Shown: one piece after another, positions 8,210-17,462 of the stretch
Numbering within the stretch: position 1 is the first letter of the stretch
Layout: each line of letters opens with the position of its first letter
The notes under the pieces: model-generated
Database searches by the model: none
What the model saw: the letters and a program-made list of their open reading frames with translations, nothing else
What the model was told of the DNA's origin: nothing
Source of the DNA: Aquicella siphonis
Lineage (GTDB): Bacteria; Pseudomonadota; Gammaproteobacteria; DSM-16500
Reading direction: 5' to 3'
Assembly (NCBI RefSeq): GCF_902459485.1
Contig: NZ_LR699119.1
Location: 1,116,001-1,180,000, forward strand
Length of the DNA stretch: 64,000 nt
Program-made: the position numbers and the translations under genes

Positions 8210-8773
8210 ATGCAGCTTGTTACCATAGAACAAATGAATCATGAGGTGTTGCGTCACCCTGCCAGAGAGATTGTTTTTCCGCTGAATGCAGATGTCATGC
8301 AGTTCATTCAGGAATTAAAACATTATTTTGATAATTTGAAGAGCCCGTTCGGGAAGCCTGCCGGACTTGCGGCAACCCAGGTTGGCAAGGCTCTGAGAAT
8401 TATTATCATTCAGGTTCCGCCCGAAGCCAGGCAAATCCGCAAGGATGTTTATGACACACTGCCGCCAACGGTATTGATTAATCCATCTTATGCACCTGTG
8501 GATGAGAGCAAGAACAAGGATTGGGAGGGTTGTTATTCGGTGCCGGGTCTGATGGGAGAGGTGTACCGGTACACCGAGATAGAGTACCAGGCTTACCGGG
8601 AAGATGGAATGCTTATCACTGGAACCGCGCGCGGCTTTTTGGCCAGGCTGATTCAACATGAAGTGGGGCATTTGAATGGTGAGTTGTATGTCGATTTATT
8701 TCAGTCCGACTGTCGCCGCGGCAATTTTGATGACATGATGAAAATCAGATTGAGCGAAAGCAAACAAGGCTGA
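8210..8773 (+). CDS. def: Peptide deformylase family protein
   Basis: The protein has 187 residues. Peptide deformylases remove the formyl group from nascent N-terminal Met. All three family motifs are present: GLAATQ (residues 52-57; usual GxGLAAxQ), EGCYS (106-110; usual EGCLS) and HEVGH (150-154; usual HExDH). The metal ligands Cys108, His150 and His154 and the catalytic Glu151 are therefore kept, but the Asp of HExDH is Gly and the Leu of EGCLS is Tyr. It does not neighbour fmt or rsm genes as a housekeeping def usually does, so it may be a second, divergent deformylase. The segment TGTARGFLARLIQHEVGH is otherwise typical. Confidence 0.8.
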   Translation: MQLVTIEQMNHEVLRHPAREIVFPLNADVMQFIQELKHYFDNLKSPFGKPAGLAATQVGKALRIIIIQVPPEARQIRKDVYDTLPPTVLINPSYAPVDESKNKDWEGCYSVPGLMGEVYRYTEIEYQAYREDGMLITGTARGFLARLIQHEVGHLNGELYVDLFQSDCRRGNFDDMMKIRLSESKQG

Positions 8774-8834
8774 CAGACTTTGATTGCTTTTCTGCACTCG
8801 ACTTTTTCCAGTGCGAAATATCGGAATCTTCTTG

Positions 8835-10190
8835 TCAGCCGGCAATCCAATGTCCGGGGTTCACTTCTTTGTAGTTCAAACCGACTTCTGTTATTCCCTG
8901 GTTGTTCATGGCAAGTTTCAAGGCTTCCATCTGGCTGCCGTTTACCGGTGCGGCGAAGCGCCAGGTTTTACCCGCCAGAGAGGGACACAAGGTATTTCCT
9001 GATGACCAGTCTGCGGCTGAGTTTACGACTGTCCATGATCCTGAAGTCGTGTCTCTGCATGCAAAAGCGGGCAGGGGTTCTTCGCAAGCGATATTTTTAA
9101 TGCCTGTGCCTGCTTCATATTTCGTGCACTGGCCTTGTCCTTCGTGAGGATAATCCGGTGCCCAGCTCCAAATAGCGGCGCGCAGACGGGGATCGTTGGC
9201 TGTTAACATATCCATGGTCGGCCAATTGATACCGCAGCGCATGAGTTCACGCATATCACTTGTTTCCAGTTTTTTTTGTGGCTCAAGCACGCTGGATAAT
9301 CGGGTTCTGTCTTCAAAAAAGCGCCACAGACTCTTGTGATTGTAATCTGTTGCAAAGAGAGTTGATTTGCTGCAATCCGGGTAGGGGGAGAAATCACCTA
9401 TTTTGCTTTCATACCAATCATATGGATGTGCGTGCGTTGTTCCGGCGCCTGCAAAAACCAGATCGTTCCAGATTTGTTTATAGGTTGTCTGTTCTTCATA
9501 ACGCGGATTGTCGCCATCGCAGCCTCTTACCATGATGATGAGCTGCTTGCCTGTGCTCAAAATATCAGCCTTGGTCAGAGAGGAAGGCAGTGGAACGCAG
9601 GATTTGGCAGCGTTGTCTTTAGGCCTGACCGAGGCGGGTTTAAAGATGAAGTCGCCCAGGAATTGATCGAGTCGTGCGGCAAGCCGCGGCTCGTGTCCGT
9701 CAAGATGACGTTCTATGTAAAGTAATACAATTTCGTTAGGGTTATTTTTTAGCCAATCTCGCAGTTCGGCCAGACCTTCAGTGATATTTCTGTCAAACGC
9801 CCCGCAGCCAATATGATTCGCTTGCCCATGGCATAATAATATGTCTTTTGATAACCGCTTGGTGAGTGTCCAATGCGCGTCCAGCTCGATACTTCTGATT
9901 CCGGCTTCAAGCTGACCGTATATAGAGAGGGTATGATTGGGATCAACATAACGAACCAGCGGGATTTCATAAGCCCTGGAATTGTATGAATTATGGGTGC
10001 CGATAAAAGTCGCTTCATTCAGCGGCGCATGCAAGTCAATTTCGCGCTGCAACCGCAGGGCTTCGCTGGTCCAGGAGGGGCTGTTTGCCTGGCGGGTGTT
10101 ATCTGGAACGGGTGCGGCCGTAACTGGCGCGGAATAAATCAGGCAAACTGCGAGAGATAAATAGACAGCGGGAGTCATTCTTGGCGGCAT
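8835..10190 (-). CDS. Secreted PI-PLC X-domain phospholipase-like protein
   Basis: This 451-residue protein starts with a signal peptide (residues 1-26, ending APVTAA). Residues 55-370 form a phosphatidylinositol-phospholipase C X-like TIM barrel. His66 in GTHNSY and His121 in LLCHGQ are the expected catalytic pair, and ELD (102-104) lies between them. The C-terminal 75 residues (WRFAAPVNGSQMEALKLA, ending VGLNY and HW) look like the lectin-like tail of other bacterial PLC-X proteins. AAGGA precedes the ATG. The protein is probably exported, possibly by type II secretion, and may act on inositol or other phospholipids. Eukaryotic hosts are rich in such lipids, so a virulence role is plausible but unproven. 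The gene is convergent with the deformylase gene. Confidence 0.8.
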   Translation of the reverse strand: MPPRMTPAVYLSLAVCLIYSAPVTAAPVPDNTRQANSPSWTSEALRLQREIDLHAPLNEATFIGTHNSYNSRAYEIPLVRYVDPNHTLSIYGQLEAGIRSIELDAHWTLTKRLSKDILLCHGQANHIGCGAFDRNITEGLAELRDWLKNNPNEIVLLYIERHLDGHEPRLAARLDQFLGDFIFKPASVRPKDNAAKSCVPLPSSLTKADILSTGKQLIIMVRGCDGDNPRYEEQTTYKQIWNDLVFAGAGTTHAHPYDWYESKIGDFSPYPDCSKSTLFATDYNHKSLWRFFEDRTRLSSVLEPQKKLETSDMRELMRCGINWPTMDMLTANDPRLRAAIWSWAPDYPHEGQGQCTKYEAGTGIKNIACEEPLPAFACRDTTSGSWTVVNSAADWSSGNTLCPSLAGKTWRFAAPVNGSQMEALKLAMNNQGITEVGLNYKEVNPGHWIAG

Positions 10191-10353
10191 TCTAAAATCC
10201 TTGTAAAAAGCTGGATACCGTAGCGGCCATCATAACCCATTCGAGCAAGAATTTCTTCTTTATCCGTTTGATTGTTGTAAAAAAACACGAGAATCATCTT
10301 GATTGGAATTGAAAACTACAGTAAAAATGGCAGTTCTTGCTTAGCCAAGCCAG

Positions 10354-10435
10354 GCGAAAGTGGCGGAACTGGTAGACGCGCTGGATTTAGGTTCCAGTGG
10401 GGTAACCCGTGAGAGTTCGAGTCTCTCCTTTCGCA
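10354..10435 (+). tRNA. tRNA-Leu (anticodon TAG)
   Basis: A 7-bp acceptor stem (GCGAAAG with CTTTCGC), anticodon stem CTGGA/TCCAG with loop TTTAGGT, a short variable arm (GTGGGGTAACCC) and the T-loop GTTCGAGTC are all visible. The anticodon reads TAG. The discriminator is A and no CCA is encoded. tRNA-Leu directly before tig is a conserved arrangement in this group. Confidence 0.95.
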
Positions 10436-10584
10436 ATGGGTTTTCTGAATTCTTTAAAAATTCTGGTTAGGAATAGAATTTATCAATATAATACGCCGGT
10501 AAAATGGGATACTCTTCCGCGGAGCAAGTCCCTTTAATTATTTTGGCAATAGAACGGTTTATTTTGATTCTTTGGGGTCATATC

Positions 10585-11883
10585 ATGCAAGTATCAGTAG
10601 AAAAAGTAAGTAATGTCGAACGTCGCCTGACCATTGTCGTGCCTGCTGACAAAGTTGAAGAGGCTTATACAATACAAATCAATCGTTTTGCCAAAAATGC
10701 GAATATCAAGGGATTTCGTCCAGGCAAAGCTCCCATGTCCTATATTAGACAGCGTTTTGGAGATGATGCCCGTAAGGAAGCCTTGAGCGATGTCATACAA
10801 AGTGCGCTTTATGAAGCCATTACGGAAAAAAATCTCAAACCTATCAATACACCCAGGGTGGAACCCAAGGTCATGACACCAAACCAGCCCTTGGAATTTA
10901 CCGCTTCTTTTGAAGTATTGCCTGAAATTGAAAACATCCGGTTTTCAATGGATGGCGTTGAAAAACTCAAGGTGGATGTAACACCCGAGGATGTAAGCCA
11001 TGTGGTGGAACAATTAATCAAACAGTACACCAAGTGGAAAGCCGTGGATCGTGCCGCAGTCCTTAAAGACCGTCTTGTCATTGACTATTACGCGATTTTT
11101 GAAGGCAAGGAAGATACGGAAAACAAAATACAAAACTTCCCTCTGGAATTGGGCAGTCACGTCATGCTTCCCGGTTTTGAAGACGGGCTGGTAGGTGTGA
11201 AAGCAGGCGATGAGCGCAGATTGAATCTGAGTTTTCCCGCGGACTTTGGCGTTCCTGAACGCGCTGGAAAAGCGGTGGATTTTGTTGTCCAGGTTAAAAA
11301 AGTATTGGAAGCGGAAACACCGGCGCTGGACGAACAGTTTATCAAGAATCTGGGAATTAAGAGCGGCAAGGATGAAGACTTGCAGTCACAAATCAGGCAG
11401 TCACTGGAGCAGGAACGTGACCGGCTGGTTAAGGAAAAGCTTAAGGAGCAGATCTTTCGACAGTTGCTGGAGCAAAATCCACTAGATGTTCCCAGCTCGA
11501 TGATTGCTCGTGAGGCCAAGAATATACATGATGAAATTTACCCTCAGCACCAGCACCATGATCATCATCAGCATTCCGATGATGAAATGACGGCATTCAA
11601 TGATATTGCCAAAAAACGTGTTGCACTCGGCTTATTGATTGCTGAATATGCAAAGCAGAACAAACTGACAGCTGATAGTGAGCGCGTCAATATCCGCATC
11701 AGGGAAATTGCCTCTGCATATGAAAGTCCCCAGGAAGTTATTGACTGGTTATCATCAAATGAACGCCGTCCAGGTATAGAAGCACAGGTGATGGAAGACC
11801 AGGTGATGGAAAAACTCATGGATGGGGTGACAGTCACCGAAAAACCGATCAGTTATGCTGAGCTGAAAGGTATCCGTTCATAA
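10585..11883 (+). CDS. tig: Trigger factor, ribosome-associated chaperone
   Basis: The protein has 432 residues from the ATG at 10585; the open frame runs back to 10504, but only the inner ATG has a ribosome binding site (GGGG at 10574). The N-terminal domain carries the ribosome-docking signature GFRPGKAP. The FKBP-like isomerase domain spans roughly residues 155-245, and the C-terminal chaperone arms follow. Trigger factor binds nascent chains at the ribosome exit tunnel. The arm contains a His-rich insertion at residues 322-330 (six His in nine residues) that is not usual in the family. It leads the tig-clpP-clpX-lon cluster, the standard quality-control neighbourhood in gammaproteobacteria. 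Confidence 0.97.
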   Translation: MQVSVEKVSNVERRLTIVVPADKVEEAYTIQINRFAKNANIKGFRPGKAPMSYIRQRFGDDARKEALSDVIQSALYEAITEKNLKPINTPRVEPKVMTPNQPLEFTASFEVLPEIENIRFSMDGVEKLKVDVTPEDVSHVVEQLIKQYTKWKAVDRAAVLKDRLVIDYYAIFEGKEDTENKIQNFPLELGSHVMLPGFEDGLVGVKAGDERRLNLSFPADFGVPERAGKAVDFVVQVKKVLEAETPALDEQFIKNLGIKSGKDEDLQSQIRQSLEQERDRLVKEKLKEQIFRQLLEQNPLDVPSSMIAREAKNIHDEIYPQHQHHDHHQHSDDEMTAFNDIAKKRVALGLLIAEYAKQNKLTADSERVNIRIREIASAYESPQEVIDWLSSNERRPGIEAQVMEDQVMEKLMDGVTVTEKPISYAELKGIRS

Positions 11884-11919
11884 TTTGGGTCATACACTTA
11901 ATCAAGTTAAGGATTGCAT

Positions 11920-12549
11920 ATGTCTGAGAATATGATGAATCGTTTTTCGCTTGCCTCTAATCTGGTTCCTATGGTGGTAGAGCAAACCGCGCGCGGTGAG
12001 CGTGCATTCGATATTTACTCAAGACTGCTTAAGGATCGCGTCATTTTCTTGGGCGGCCCGATTGATGATTATGTGGCTAACCTGATCGTCGCCCAGCTGC
12101 TGTTCCTGGAGTCAGAAAATCCGGACAAGGATATTTCTATTTATATCAATTCGCCTGGCGGGGTAGTTACCGCTGGCTTGGCAATTTACGACACCATGCA
12201 GTTTATCAAGCCGGACGTAAGTACCATGTGTGTAGGCCAGGCGGCCAGTATGGGAGCGCTGCTGCTCGCCGGAGGCGCACCTGGAAAAAGATATTGCCTT
12301 GCCAACGCTCGCGTCATGATTCATCAGCCGCTGGGCGGTGTTCAGGGGCAGGCATCGGATATCGCCATACATGCCGAGGAAACCCTGAAAATCCGTGCCC
12401 GATTAAATGAAATTCTGGCTAAGCATACCGGCCAACCTGTTGATATTATATCTAAAGATACAGATAGGGATCATTTTATGAGCGCAAATAGGGCTCAGGA
12501 ATACGGCATCATAGATAAAATCCTCGATTACCGCACAAATAAGAAGTAA
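11920..12549 (+). CDS. clpP: ATP-dependent Clp protease proteolytic subunit
   Basis: The protein has 209 residues from the ATG at 11920, which has AAGGA six bases upstream; an in-frame TTG at 11914 is not needed. ClpP forms the tetradecameric serine-protease barrel that degrades unfolded or tagged proteins fed in by ClpX or ClpA. Catalytic Ser110 lies in GQAASMGA and His135 in MIHQPLGG; the Asp is in the TDRD segment (182-184). SPGG forms the oxyanion loop. Length and sequence are typical. It sits 36 bp behind tig and is followed by clpX. Confidence 0.98.
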   Translation: MSENMMNRFSLASNLVPMVVEQTARGERAFDIYSRLLKDRVIFLGGPIDDYVANLIVAQLLFLESENPDKDISIYINSPGGVVTAGLAIYDTMQFIKPDVSTMCVGQAASMGALLLAGGAPGKRYCLANARVMIHQPLGGVQGQASDIAIHAEETLKIRARLNEILAKHTGQPVDIISKDTDRDHFMSANRAQEYGIIDKILDYRTNKK

Positions 12550-12571
12550 TAATATAAATATGGGCAATCAG

Positions 12572-12602
12572 TTGATATTTCGAAATTCATCCCTATAGGG
12601 AT
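12572..12602 (+). promoter_or_regulatory. Possible heat-shock-type promoter and palindrome before clpX
   Basis: TTGATA (12572-12577), a 13-nt spacer and CCCTAT (12591-12596) resemble a sigma-32 promoter (CTTGAA, 13-15 nt, CCCCAT). The -10 element lies inside a perfect 14-bp palindrome, ATCCCTATAGGGAT (12589-12602), which could instead be an operator. Both readings are tentative. Confidence 0.35.
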
Positions 12603-12624
12603 ATAACTGAAGAGGCTTTGTCTT

Positions 12625-13911
12625 ATGAGTAATGACCAGCGTGGCAATAGTGGAAAAGATAAAGTATTCCACTGTTCATTTTGCGGCAAGAGTCAGCACG
12701 AAGTGCGGAAACTCATTGCAGGGCCATCGGTTTATGTGTGTGATGAATGTGTAGCACTTTGTAACGACATCATTAATGAAGAGAGCCGTGAAGACAAACA
12801 GGTAACACCTGCGGATGCCTTGCCAAGACTTCCGGCACCAACCGAAATCAGAAAAACCCTGGATGAATATGTCATCGGGCAGACTCAGGCTAAAAAAGTC
12901 CTTTCTGTCGCTGTTTACAATCATTACAAGCGCCTGCGTACTCACCACACTCCAGACGAAGTGGAATTGAACAAAAGCAATATCTTGCTGATCGGTCCCA
13001 CAGGCAGCGGCAAAACCTTGATGGCGGAAACGCTGGCCCGGTTATTGAACGTGCCGTTTGTCATAGCGGATGCAACTACCCTGACTGAAGCAGGGTATGT
13101 GGGTGAAGACGTTGAAAGTATTATTCAAAAACTGCTTCAGCGCTGTGAATATGATGTTTCCAAGGCACAAATGGGTATTGTCTATATCGATGAAATCGAC
13201 AAGATTTCCCGTAAGTCAGAAAACCCATCCATCACACGCGATGTGTCGGGTGAAGGGGTGCAGCAGGCTTTATTGAAACTCATTGAAGGAACGATTGCCT
13301 CTGTTCCTCCCCAGGGCGGCAGAAAGCATCCGCAGCAGGAATTCATCCAGGTGGATACGCGAAATATTCTGTTTATCTGCGGCGGTGCTTTCGCAGGGCT
13401 GGAAAAAGTGATACGTGACAGGTCTGAAAAGTCGGGTATCGGATTCTCTGCTGAAATCCACGGTAAAGAAGATGCCAAGACTATCGGTGATGTGCTGCGC
13501 GAAGTAGAGCCTTCAGACTTGATTAAATATGGCTTGATCCCGGAATTGATAGGCAGGTTGCCAGTTGTGGCGACGTTAGAAGAACTGGATAAGGATGCGC
13601 TGGTTAGCATTCTGACCGAACCTAAAAATGCTTTGATTAAACAATATCGTAAGTTATTTGAAATGGAAGGCGTGGCGCTAGAGTTTCGTGACGCCGCCCT
13701 GCAGGCAATCGCCGAGCGCTGTGTGGAAAAGAAAACCGGTGCCAGGGGGTTGCGCTCCATTCTTGAAAAAGCATTACTCGATATTATGTATGAACTTCCT
13801 TCCTTGACGCATGTCTCCAAAGTGATTATTGATGAGGCTGCAATACATGGTGAAACCAAACCCATCATCATCTATGAAAGCCCGGAACAACAATCAGCAG
13901 CAGAAAAGTGA
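12625..13911 (+). CDS. clpX: ATP-dependent Clp protease ATP-binding subunit
   Basis: The protein has 428 residues. The hexameric AAA+ unfoldase recognises substrates and threads them into ClpP. The N-terminal zinc-binding domain has Cys17, Cys20, Cys39 and Cys42. Walker A is GPTGSGKT (124-131), Walker B is IVYIDEIDK, and the C-terminal part contains the sensor-2 region ([10 protein letters not shown]). The IGF-type loop for ClpP contact reads GIGFSAEI. It has the usual length for ClpX. It lies 75 bp after clpP, with a candidate heat-shock-type promoter in the gap. Confidence 0.98.
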   Translation: MSNDQRGNSGKDKVFHCSFCGKSQHEVRKLIAGPSVYVCDECVALCNDIINEESREDKQVTPADALPRLPAPTEIRKTLDEYVIGQTQAKKVLSVAVYNHYKRLRTHHTPDEVELNKSNILLIGPTGSGKTLMAETLARLLNVPFVIADATTLTEAGYVGEDVESIIQKLLQRCEYDVSKAQMGIVYIDEIDKISRKSENPSITRDVSGEGVQQALLKLIEGTIASVPPQGGRKHPQQEFIQVDTRNILFICGGAFAGLEKVIRDRSEKSGIGFSAEIHGKEDAKTIGDVLREVEPSDLIKYGLIPELIGRLPVVATLEELDKDALVSILTEPKNALIKQYRKLFEMEGVALEFRDAALQAIAERCVEKKTGARGLRSILEKALLDIMYELPSLTHVSKVIIDEAAIHGETKPIIIYESPEQQSAAEK

Positions 13912-13973
13912 ATAACGGCTTATACTTTAGATATTAAAGAGCAACAGAATAACTTTTGCAGACGGAGCAGCCC

Positions 13974-16403
13974 ATGGCATCCATTCCAACTGATGCAACT
14001 AACCTGAGTATACCTGTTTTACCCTTGCGGGATGTGGTTGTTTATCCCTATATGGTTGTGCCGCTTTTTGTCGGCAGAGAGCGTTCTATCAAGGCGCTTG
14101 AAGTGGCTATGGCAGCTGACAAGCAGATTCTACTGGTTTCACAAAAGAATGCCACAGAAGACCAGCCCAGTGAAAAAACCATTTATCAAGTAGGGACACT
14201 CGCAACGGTCTTGCAATTACTGAAACTGCCTGACGGCACGGTCAAGGTATTAGTAGAAGGCGTCAAACGTGGTTCCATCACCAAGTTTGTGGAAAATCAG
14301 GAATATTTTCTCGCCGATGTTGAACTGCTGGAAGATAAGAACATTAATGACCGCGAAGTCGAAATTTTTGTCCGGTCGCTGAAATCCCAGTTTGAGCAAT
14401 ATGTTAAATTGAACCGTAAAATTCCAGCTGAAATAATGGCATCTATATTGGCTATTGAAGATGGCGGAAGACTGGGTGACACAATCGCGGCGCATCTCAG
14501 CATCAAGCTGGATGAGAAACAGAAACTGCTTGAAATTGCCAGCCTGCCAAAGCGGCTGGAAAAGCTGATGGCGTTGCTGGAAAACGAAATCGACTTGCTG
14601 CAGGTGGAGAAAAAAATCCGTGGGCGCGTCAAGCGGCAAATGGAAAAAACCCAGCGCGAGTATTATCTGAATGAACAGATCAAGGCTATTCAAAAAGAAT
14701 TGAATGAAATTGAAAATATACCCAACGAGTTCGAAGCGCTGGCCAAGAAAATTGAACAAGCAGGCATGTCGCCCGAGGCGCGGGAAAAATGCGAGGCAGA
14801 ACTGAACAAGCTGAAAGCCATGCCCATGCAGTCCGCGGAAGCCACGGTTTCGCGCAATTACCTGGATGCGATGTTATCTCTTCCATGGAGCAAGCGTAGT
14901 TCTGCGCGTATTGATCTGTCAACCGCGGAAGAAATTCTTGAAGAAGAGCATTACGGTTTGAAAGAAGTCAAGGAACGTATCATTGAATATCTCGCGGTGC
15001 AAAAACGAGTTAAAAAGCTCAAAGGTCCGATTTTATGCCTGGTGGGGCCGCCCGGCGTGGGCAAAACTTCATTGGGTCAATCCATTGCCAATGCAACCGG
15101 ACGTAAGTTTGTACGCATGTCATTGGGTGGTGTACGCGATGAGGCTGAAATTCGCGGCCACAGACGTACCTATATCGGCGCCATGCCGGGTAAAATCATC
15201 CAGAAACTTGCTAAGGTTGGTGTGAACAATCCTCTCTTTCTTTTGGATGAAGTAGACAAGATGTCTATGGATTTTCGCGGCGATCCTGCCTCTGCATTAC
15301 TGGAGGTTCTGGATCCCGAACAAAATCACGCATTCAATGACCATTACCTGGAAGTGGATTATGATCTTTCCAGTATCATGTTCATGGCGACCGCAAATAC
15401 TCTGGATATTCCACCCGCACTGCGAGACCGCATGGAAGTCATTCGCATACCGGGTTACACGGAAGATGAAAAAGTTAATATCGCAGTGCGTCACCTGATA
15501 CCCAAGCAGATCGAAGCTGCCGGATTAAAGAAAGATGAAATCGAAATTCCGTCTGAAACTGTGCAAAACATTATTCGTTATTATACCCGTGAAGCGGGTG
15601 TGCGTAATCTGGAGCGCGAGATTTCCAAAATCTGCCGCAAGGTAGTAAAAGAAGTCTTGCTGAAAACCAAAGACAGAAACGCGCGCGTGGAGCCAGATGA
15701 CCTTGATCACTACCTGGGCGTAAGAAGGTTCCGTTATGATATCGCAGAGCAGCAGGATCAAATCGGACAAGTCAAGGGGTTGGCGTGGACGGAAGTGGGT
15801 GGCGAATTGTTGAGTATAGAAGCCATCGTGCTGCCTGGAAAAGGCAAAACCATTTATACCGGCCAACTGGGCGAAGTCATGCAAGAATCCATACAGGCGG
15901 CGTTATCCGTAGTCAGAGCCCGCTCTGCGCTGCTGGGTGTTCCCAAAAACTTTTTTGATAAACATGATATTCATATTCACGTGCCTGAAGGCGCGACACC
16001 CAAGGATGGTCCCAGTGCAGGTATCAGCATGTGCACGGCGCTGGTATCAGTACTTACCAATCTGCCAGTGCGTGCCGATTATGCGATGACAGGCGAAATC
16101 ACCTTAAGGGGAGAAGTCTTGCCTATAGGCGGCGTCAAGGAAAAATTACTTGCTGCTCATCGCAGCGGCATCAAGAATGTGATCATCCCGGTTGAGAACG
16201 TCAAGGACTTGAAGGAAATTCCTGACAATATCAAACAGGATTTATCGATCAAGCCGGTGCGCTGGATTGATGAAGTGCTGGGGCTGGCTATAAATGGATA
16301 TCCCCAGCGGTTGCCGCGCAAGAATAAAAAACTTAAAGCGCCGTTAGTCGGGGTTGGAAAGAAAGAGAAAGTCCGCAAGAGTGATCGTATCAGTTCTCAT
16401 TGA
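13974..16403 (+). CDS. lon: ATP-dependent protease La
   Basis: The protein has 809 residues from the ATG at 13974 (GGAG at 13963-13966); the frame extends to a TTG at 13956 but without a better signal. Lon is a homo-oligomeric AAA+ serine protease that removes damaged and regulatory proteins. The N-terminal LON substrate domain covers roughly residues 10-205 and is followed by a long helical linker. Walker A is GPPGVGKT (358-365), Walker [10 protein letters not shown]. The proteolytic domain carries the Ser681/Lys724 dyad (PKDGPSAG and GGVKEKLL). The C-terminal 20 residues are Lys-rich. It follows clpX directly, as in most gammaproteobacteria. Confidence 0.98.
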   Translation: MASIPTDATNLSIPVLPLRDVVVYPYMVVPLFVGRERSIKALEVAMAADKQILLVSQKNATEDQPSEKTIYQVGTLATVLQLLKLPDGTVKVLVEGVKRGSITKFVENQEYFLADVELLEDKNINDREVEIFVRSLKSQFEQYVKLNRKIPAEIMASILAIEDGGRLGDTIAAHLSIKLDEKQKLLEIASLPKRLEKLMALLENEIDLLQVEKKIRGRVKRQMEKTQREYYLNEQIKAIQKELNEIENIPNEFEALAKKIEQAGMSPEAREKCEAELNKLKAMPMQSAEATVSRNYLDAMLSLPWSKRSSARIDLSTAEEILEEEHYGLKEVKERIIEYLAVQKRVKKLKGPILCLVGPPGVGKTSLGQSIANATGRKFVRMSLGGVRDEAEIRGHRRTYIGAMPGKIIQKLAKVGVNNPLFLLDEVDKMSMDFRGDPASALLEVLDPEQNHAFNDHYLEVDYDLSSIMFMATANTLDIPPALRDRMEVIRIPGYTEDEKVNIAVRHLIPKQIEAAGLKKDEIEIPSETVQNIIRYYTREAGVRNLEREISKICRKVVKEVLLKTKDRNARVEPDDLDHYLGVRRFRYDIAEQQDQIGQVKGLAWTEVGGELLSIEAIVLPGKGKTIYTGQLGEVMQESIQAALSVVRARSALLGVPKNFFDKHDIHIHVPEGATPKDGPSAGISMCTALVSVLTNLPVRADYAMTGEITLRGEVLPIGGVKEKLLAAHRSGIKNVIIPVENVKDLKEIPDNIKQDLSIKPVRWIDEVLGLAINGYPQRLPRKNKKLKAPLVGVGKKEKVRKSDRISSH

Positions 16404-16729
16404 TAACCATCAGCATTGTTTTGATGTGACGGGTGATTTCATTTGCAAGTCGAATGGAATCACCTGTCATCATGATTCGATATCACACTCACGGCTGTGA
16501 GGCTGCTTAAACCGGACAGCAAGTCTGTTCTGATGGCAAATAATATTTTTATTAAAATGACAAGTAAAAAATACACTAAAAATAACGTTAACTTGCTTGA
16601 CATAAGTTTCATGCTATTGGTATAAATCACATCTCGTTGTGATTGTTCGGTACGCAAGGAATGTCTGTCGAGCATGTAGTGTGAACATTTAGCATTATTA
16701 TTTTTAACTATGGATAGAGAGAAGAGCGT
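16404..16729. other. Non-coding gap lon-hupB with two stem-loops and the hupB promoter
   Basis: This 326-bp stretch has no convincing gene. A 12-bp stem (TGACGGGTGATT at 16427-16438 with AATCACCTGTCA at 16458-16469, one G-T pair, 19-nt loop) follows the lon stop by about 24 bp. A second, small stem CTCAC/GTGAG lies at 16488-16501. Neither is followed by a T run, so they may mark Rho-dependent termination of lon. The right half holds the hupB promoter. Confidence 0.5.
16597..16626 (+). promoter_or_regulatory. Sigma-70 promoter of hupB
   Basis: A perfect -35 TTGACA (16597-16602) and a -10 TATAAA (16621-16626) are separated by 18 bp. The implied leader is about 100 nt long. This is the best sigma-70 match in the window and suits a very abundant protein. 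Confidence 0.7.
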
Positions 16730-17005
16730 ATGAATAGAGCAGAACTTATCGATCTGATTTCAGACAAGGCTGAATTAACCAAGACGTCTGCGTCACGTGC
16801 ACTTGATGCACTTCTGGAAGGCGTGACCATATCACTGCAAAATGGCGATCCAGTCGTATTAGTTAATTTTGGTACGTTTACTGTCAAACAGCGTGCGGCT
16901 CGTGAAGGACGCAATCCTTCGACCGGTGAAAAAATCAAGATTAAAGCAGCAAAAGTAGTGGGATTCAAAGCTGGCAAGGCATTGAAAGAGGCGGTAAAGG
17001 CCTGA
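16730..17005 (+). CDS. hupB: DNA-binding protein HU, beta-type
   Basis: The protein has 91 residues, the usual HU length. HU forms dimers that bend DNA non-specifically and compact the nucleoid. The helical N-terminus ([20 protein letters not shown]) and the DNA-clasping beta-arm with [20 protein letters not shown] are both intact. Position after lon and before ppiD supports the beta-subunit assignment. A strong promoter precedes it. Transcription may continue into the tRNA-Val and tRNA-Asp genes that follow within 20 bp, because no terminator is seen between them. Confidence 0.97.
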   Translation: MNRAELIDLISDKAELTKTSASRALDALLEGVTISLQNGDPVVLVNFGTFTVKQRAAREGRNPSTGEKIKIKAAKVVGFKAGKALKEAVKA

Positions 17006-17022
17006 GATTATCCATTACTGCT

Positions 17023-17095
17023 GGGTGCTTAGCTCAGCTGGTAGAGCGGCGCCCTTACAAGGCGTAGGTCGGGGGTTCGATCCCCTCAGCACCCA
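17023..17095 (+). tRNA. tRNA-Val (anticodon TAC)
   Basis: Acceptor stem GGGTGCT/AGCACCC, D-arm GCTCAGCTGGTAGAGC, anticodon loop TTACAAG (anticodon TAC) and T-arm GGGGGTTCGATCCCC are all visible. Discriminator A; 3' CCA not encoded. Confidence 0.97.
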
Positions 17096-17153
17096 AAATA
17101 ATTGTAACAAGATGTTGTATTTTCGGTAAGAATGTTATAAAAAGCGTTTCCAT

Positions 17154-17227
17154 GGAGTGGTAGTTCAGTTGGTTAGAATACCGGCCTGTCACGCCGGGGG
17201 TCGCGGGTTCGAGTCCCGTCCACTCCG
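17154..17227 (+). tRNA. tRNA-Asp (anticodon GTC)
   Basis: Acceptor stem GGAGTGG/CCACTCC, D-arm with AGTTCAGTTGGTTAGAAT, anticodon stem CCGGC/GCCGG with loop CTGTCAC (anticodon GTC) and T-loop GGTTCGAGTCC are visible. Discriminator G; 3' CCA not encoded. It lies 58 bp after tRNA-Val. Confidence 0.97.
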
Positions 17228-17462
17228 AAAAATATTGCTCAATCATTTGCCTCTTCTATCAGGGTCTGCATATGGGTGTCTTGTTTCGCAGGCAATGGGC
17301 GGGGCGGACGGTTAGGCCATGTGCCCGTTTGATATATGTCATCAGCTCAAACACTCAGCCTGACGGATAGCATTGAACGGAAAAAGGGATTCGATCTGCA
17401 AAAATGCGTGTCTGGGTGGCACAGACTGCGCTTTTTTGTAATTAGAGAGAGAGCGGAAAGCA

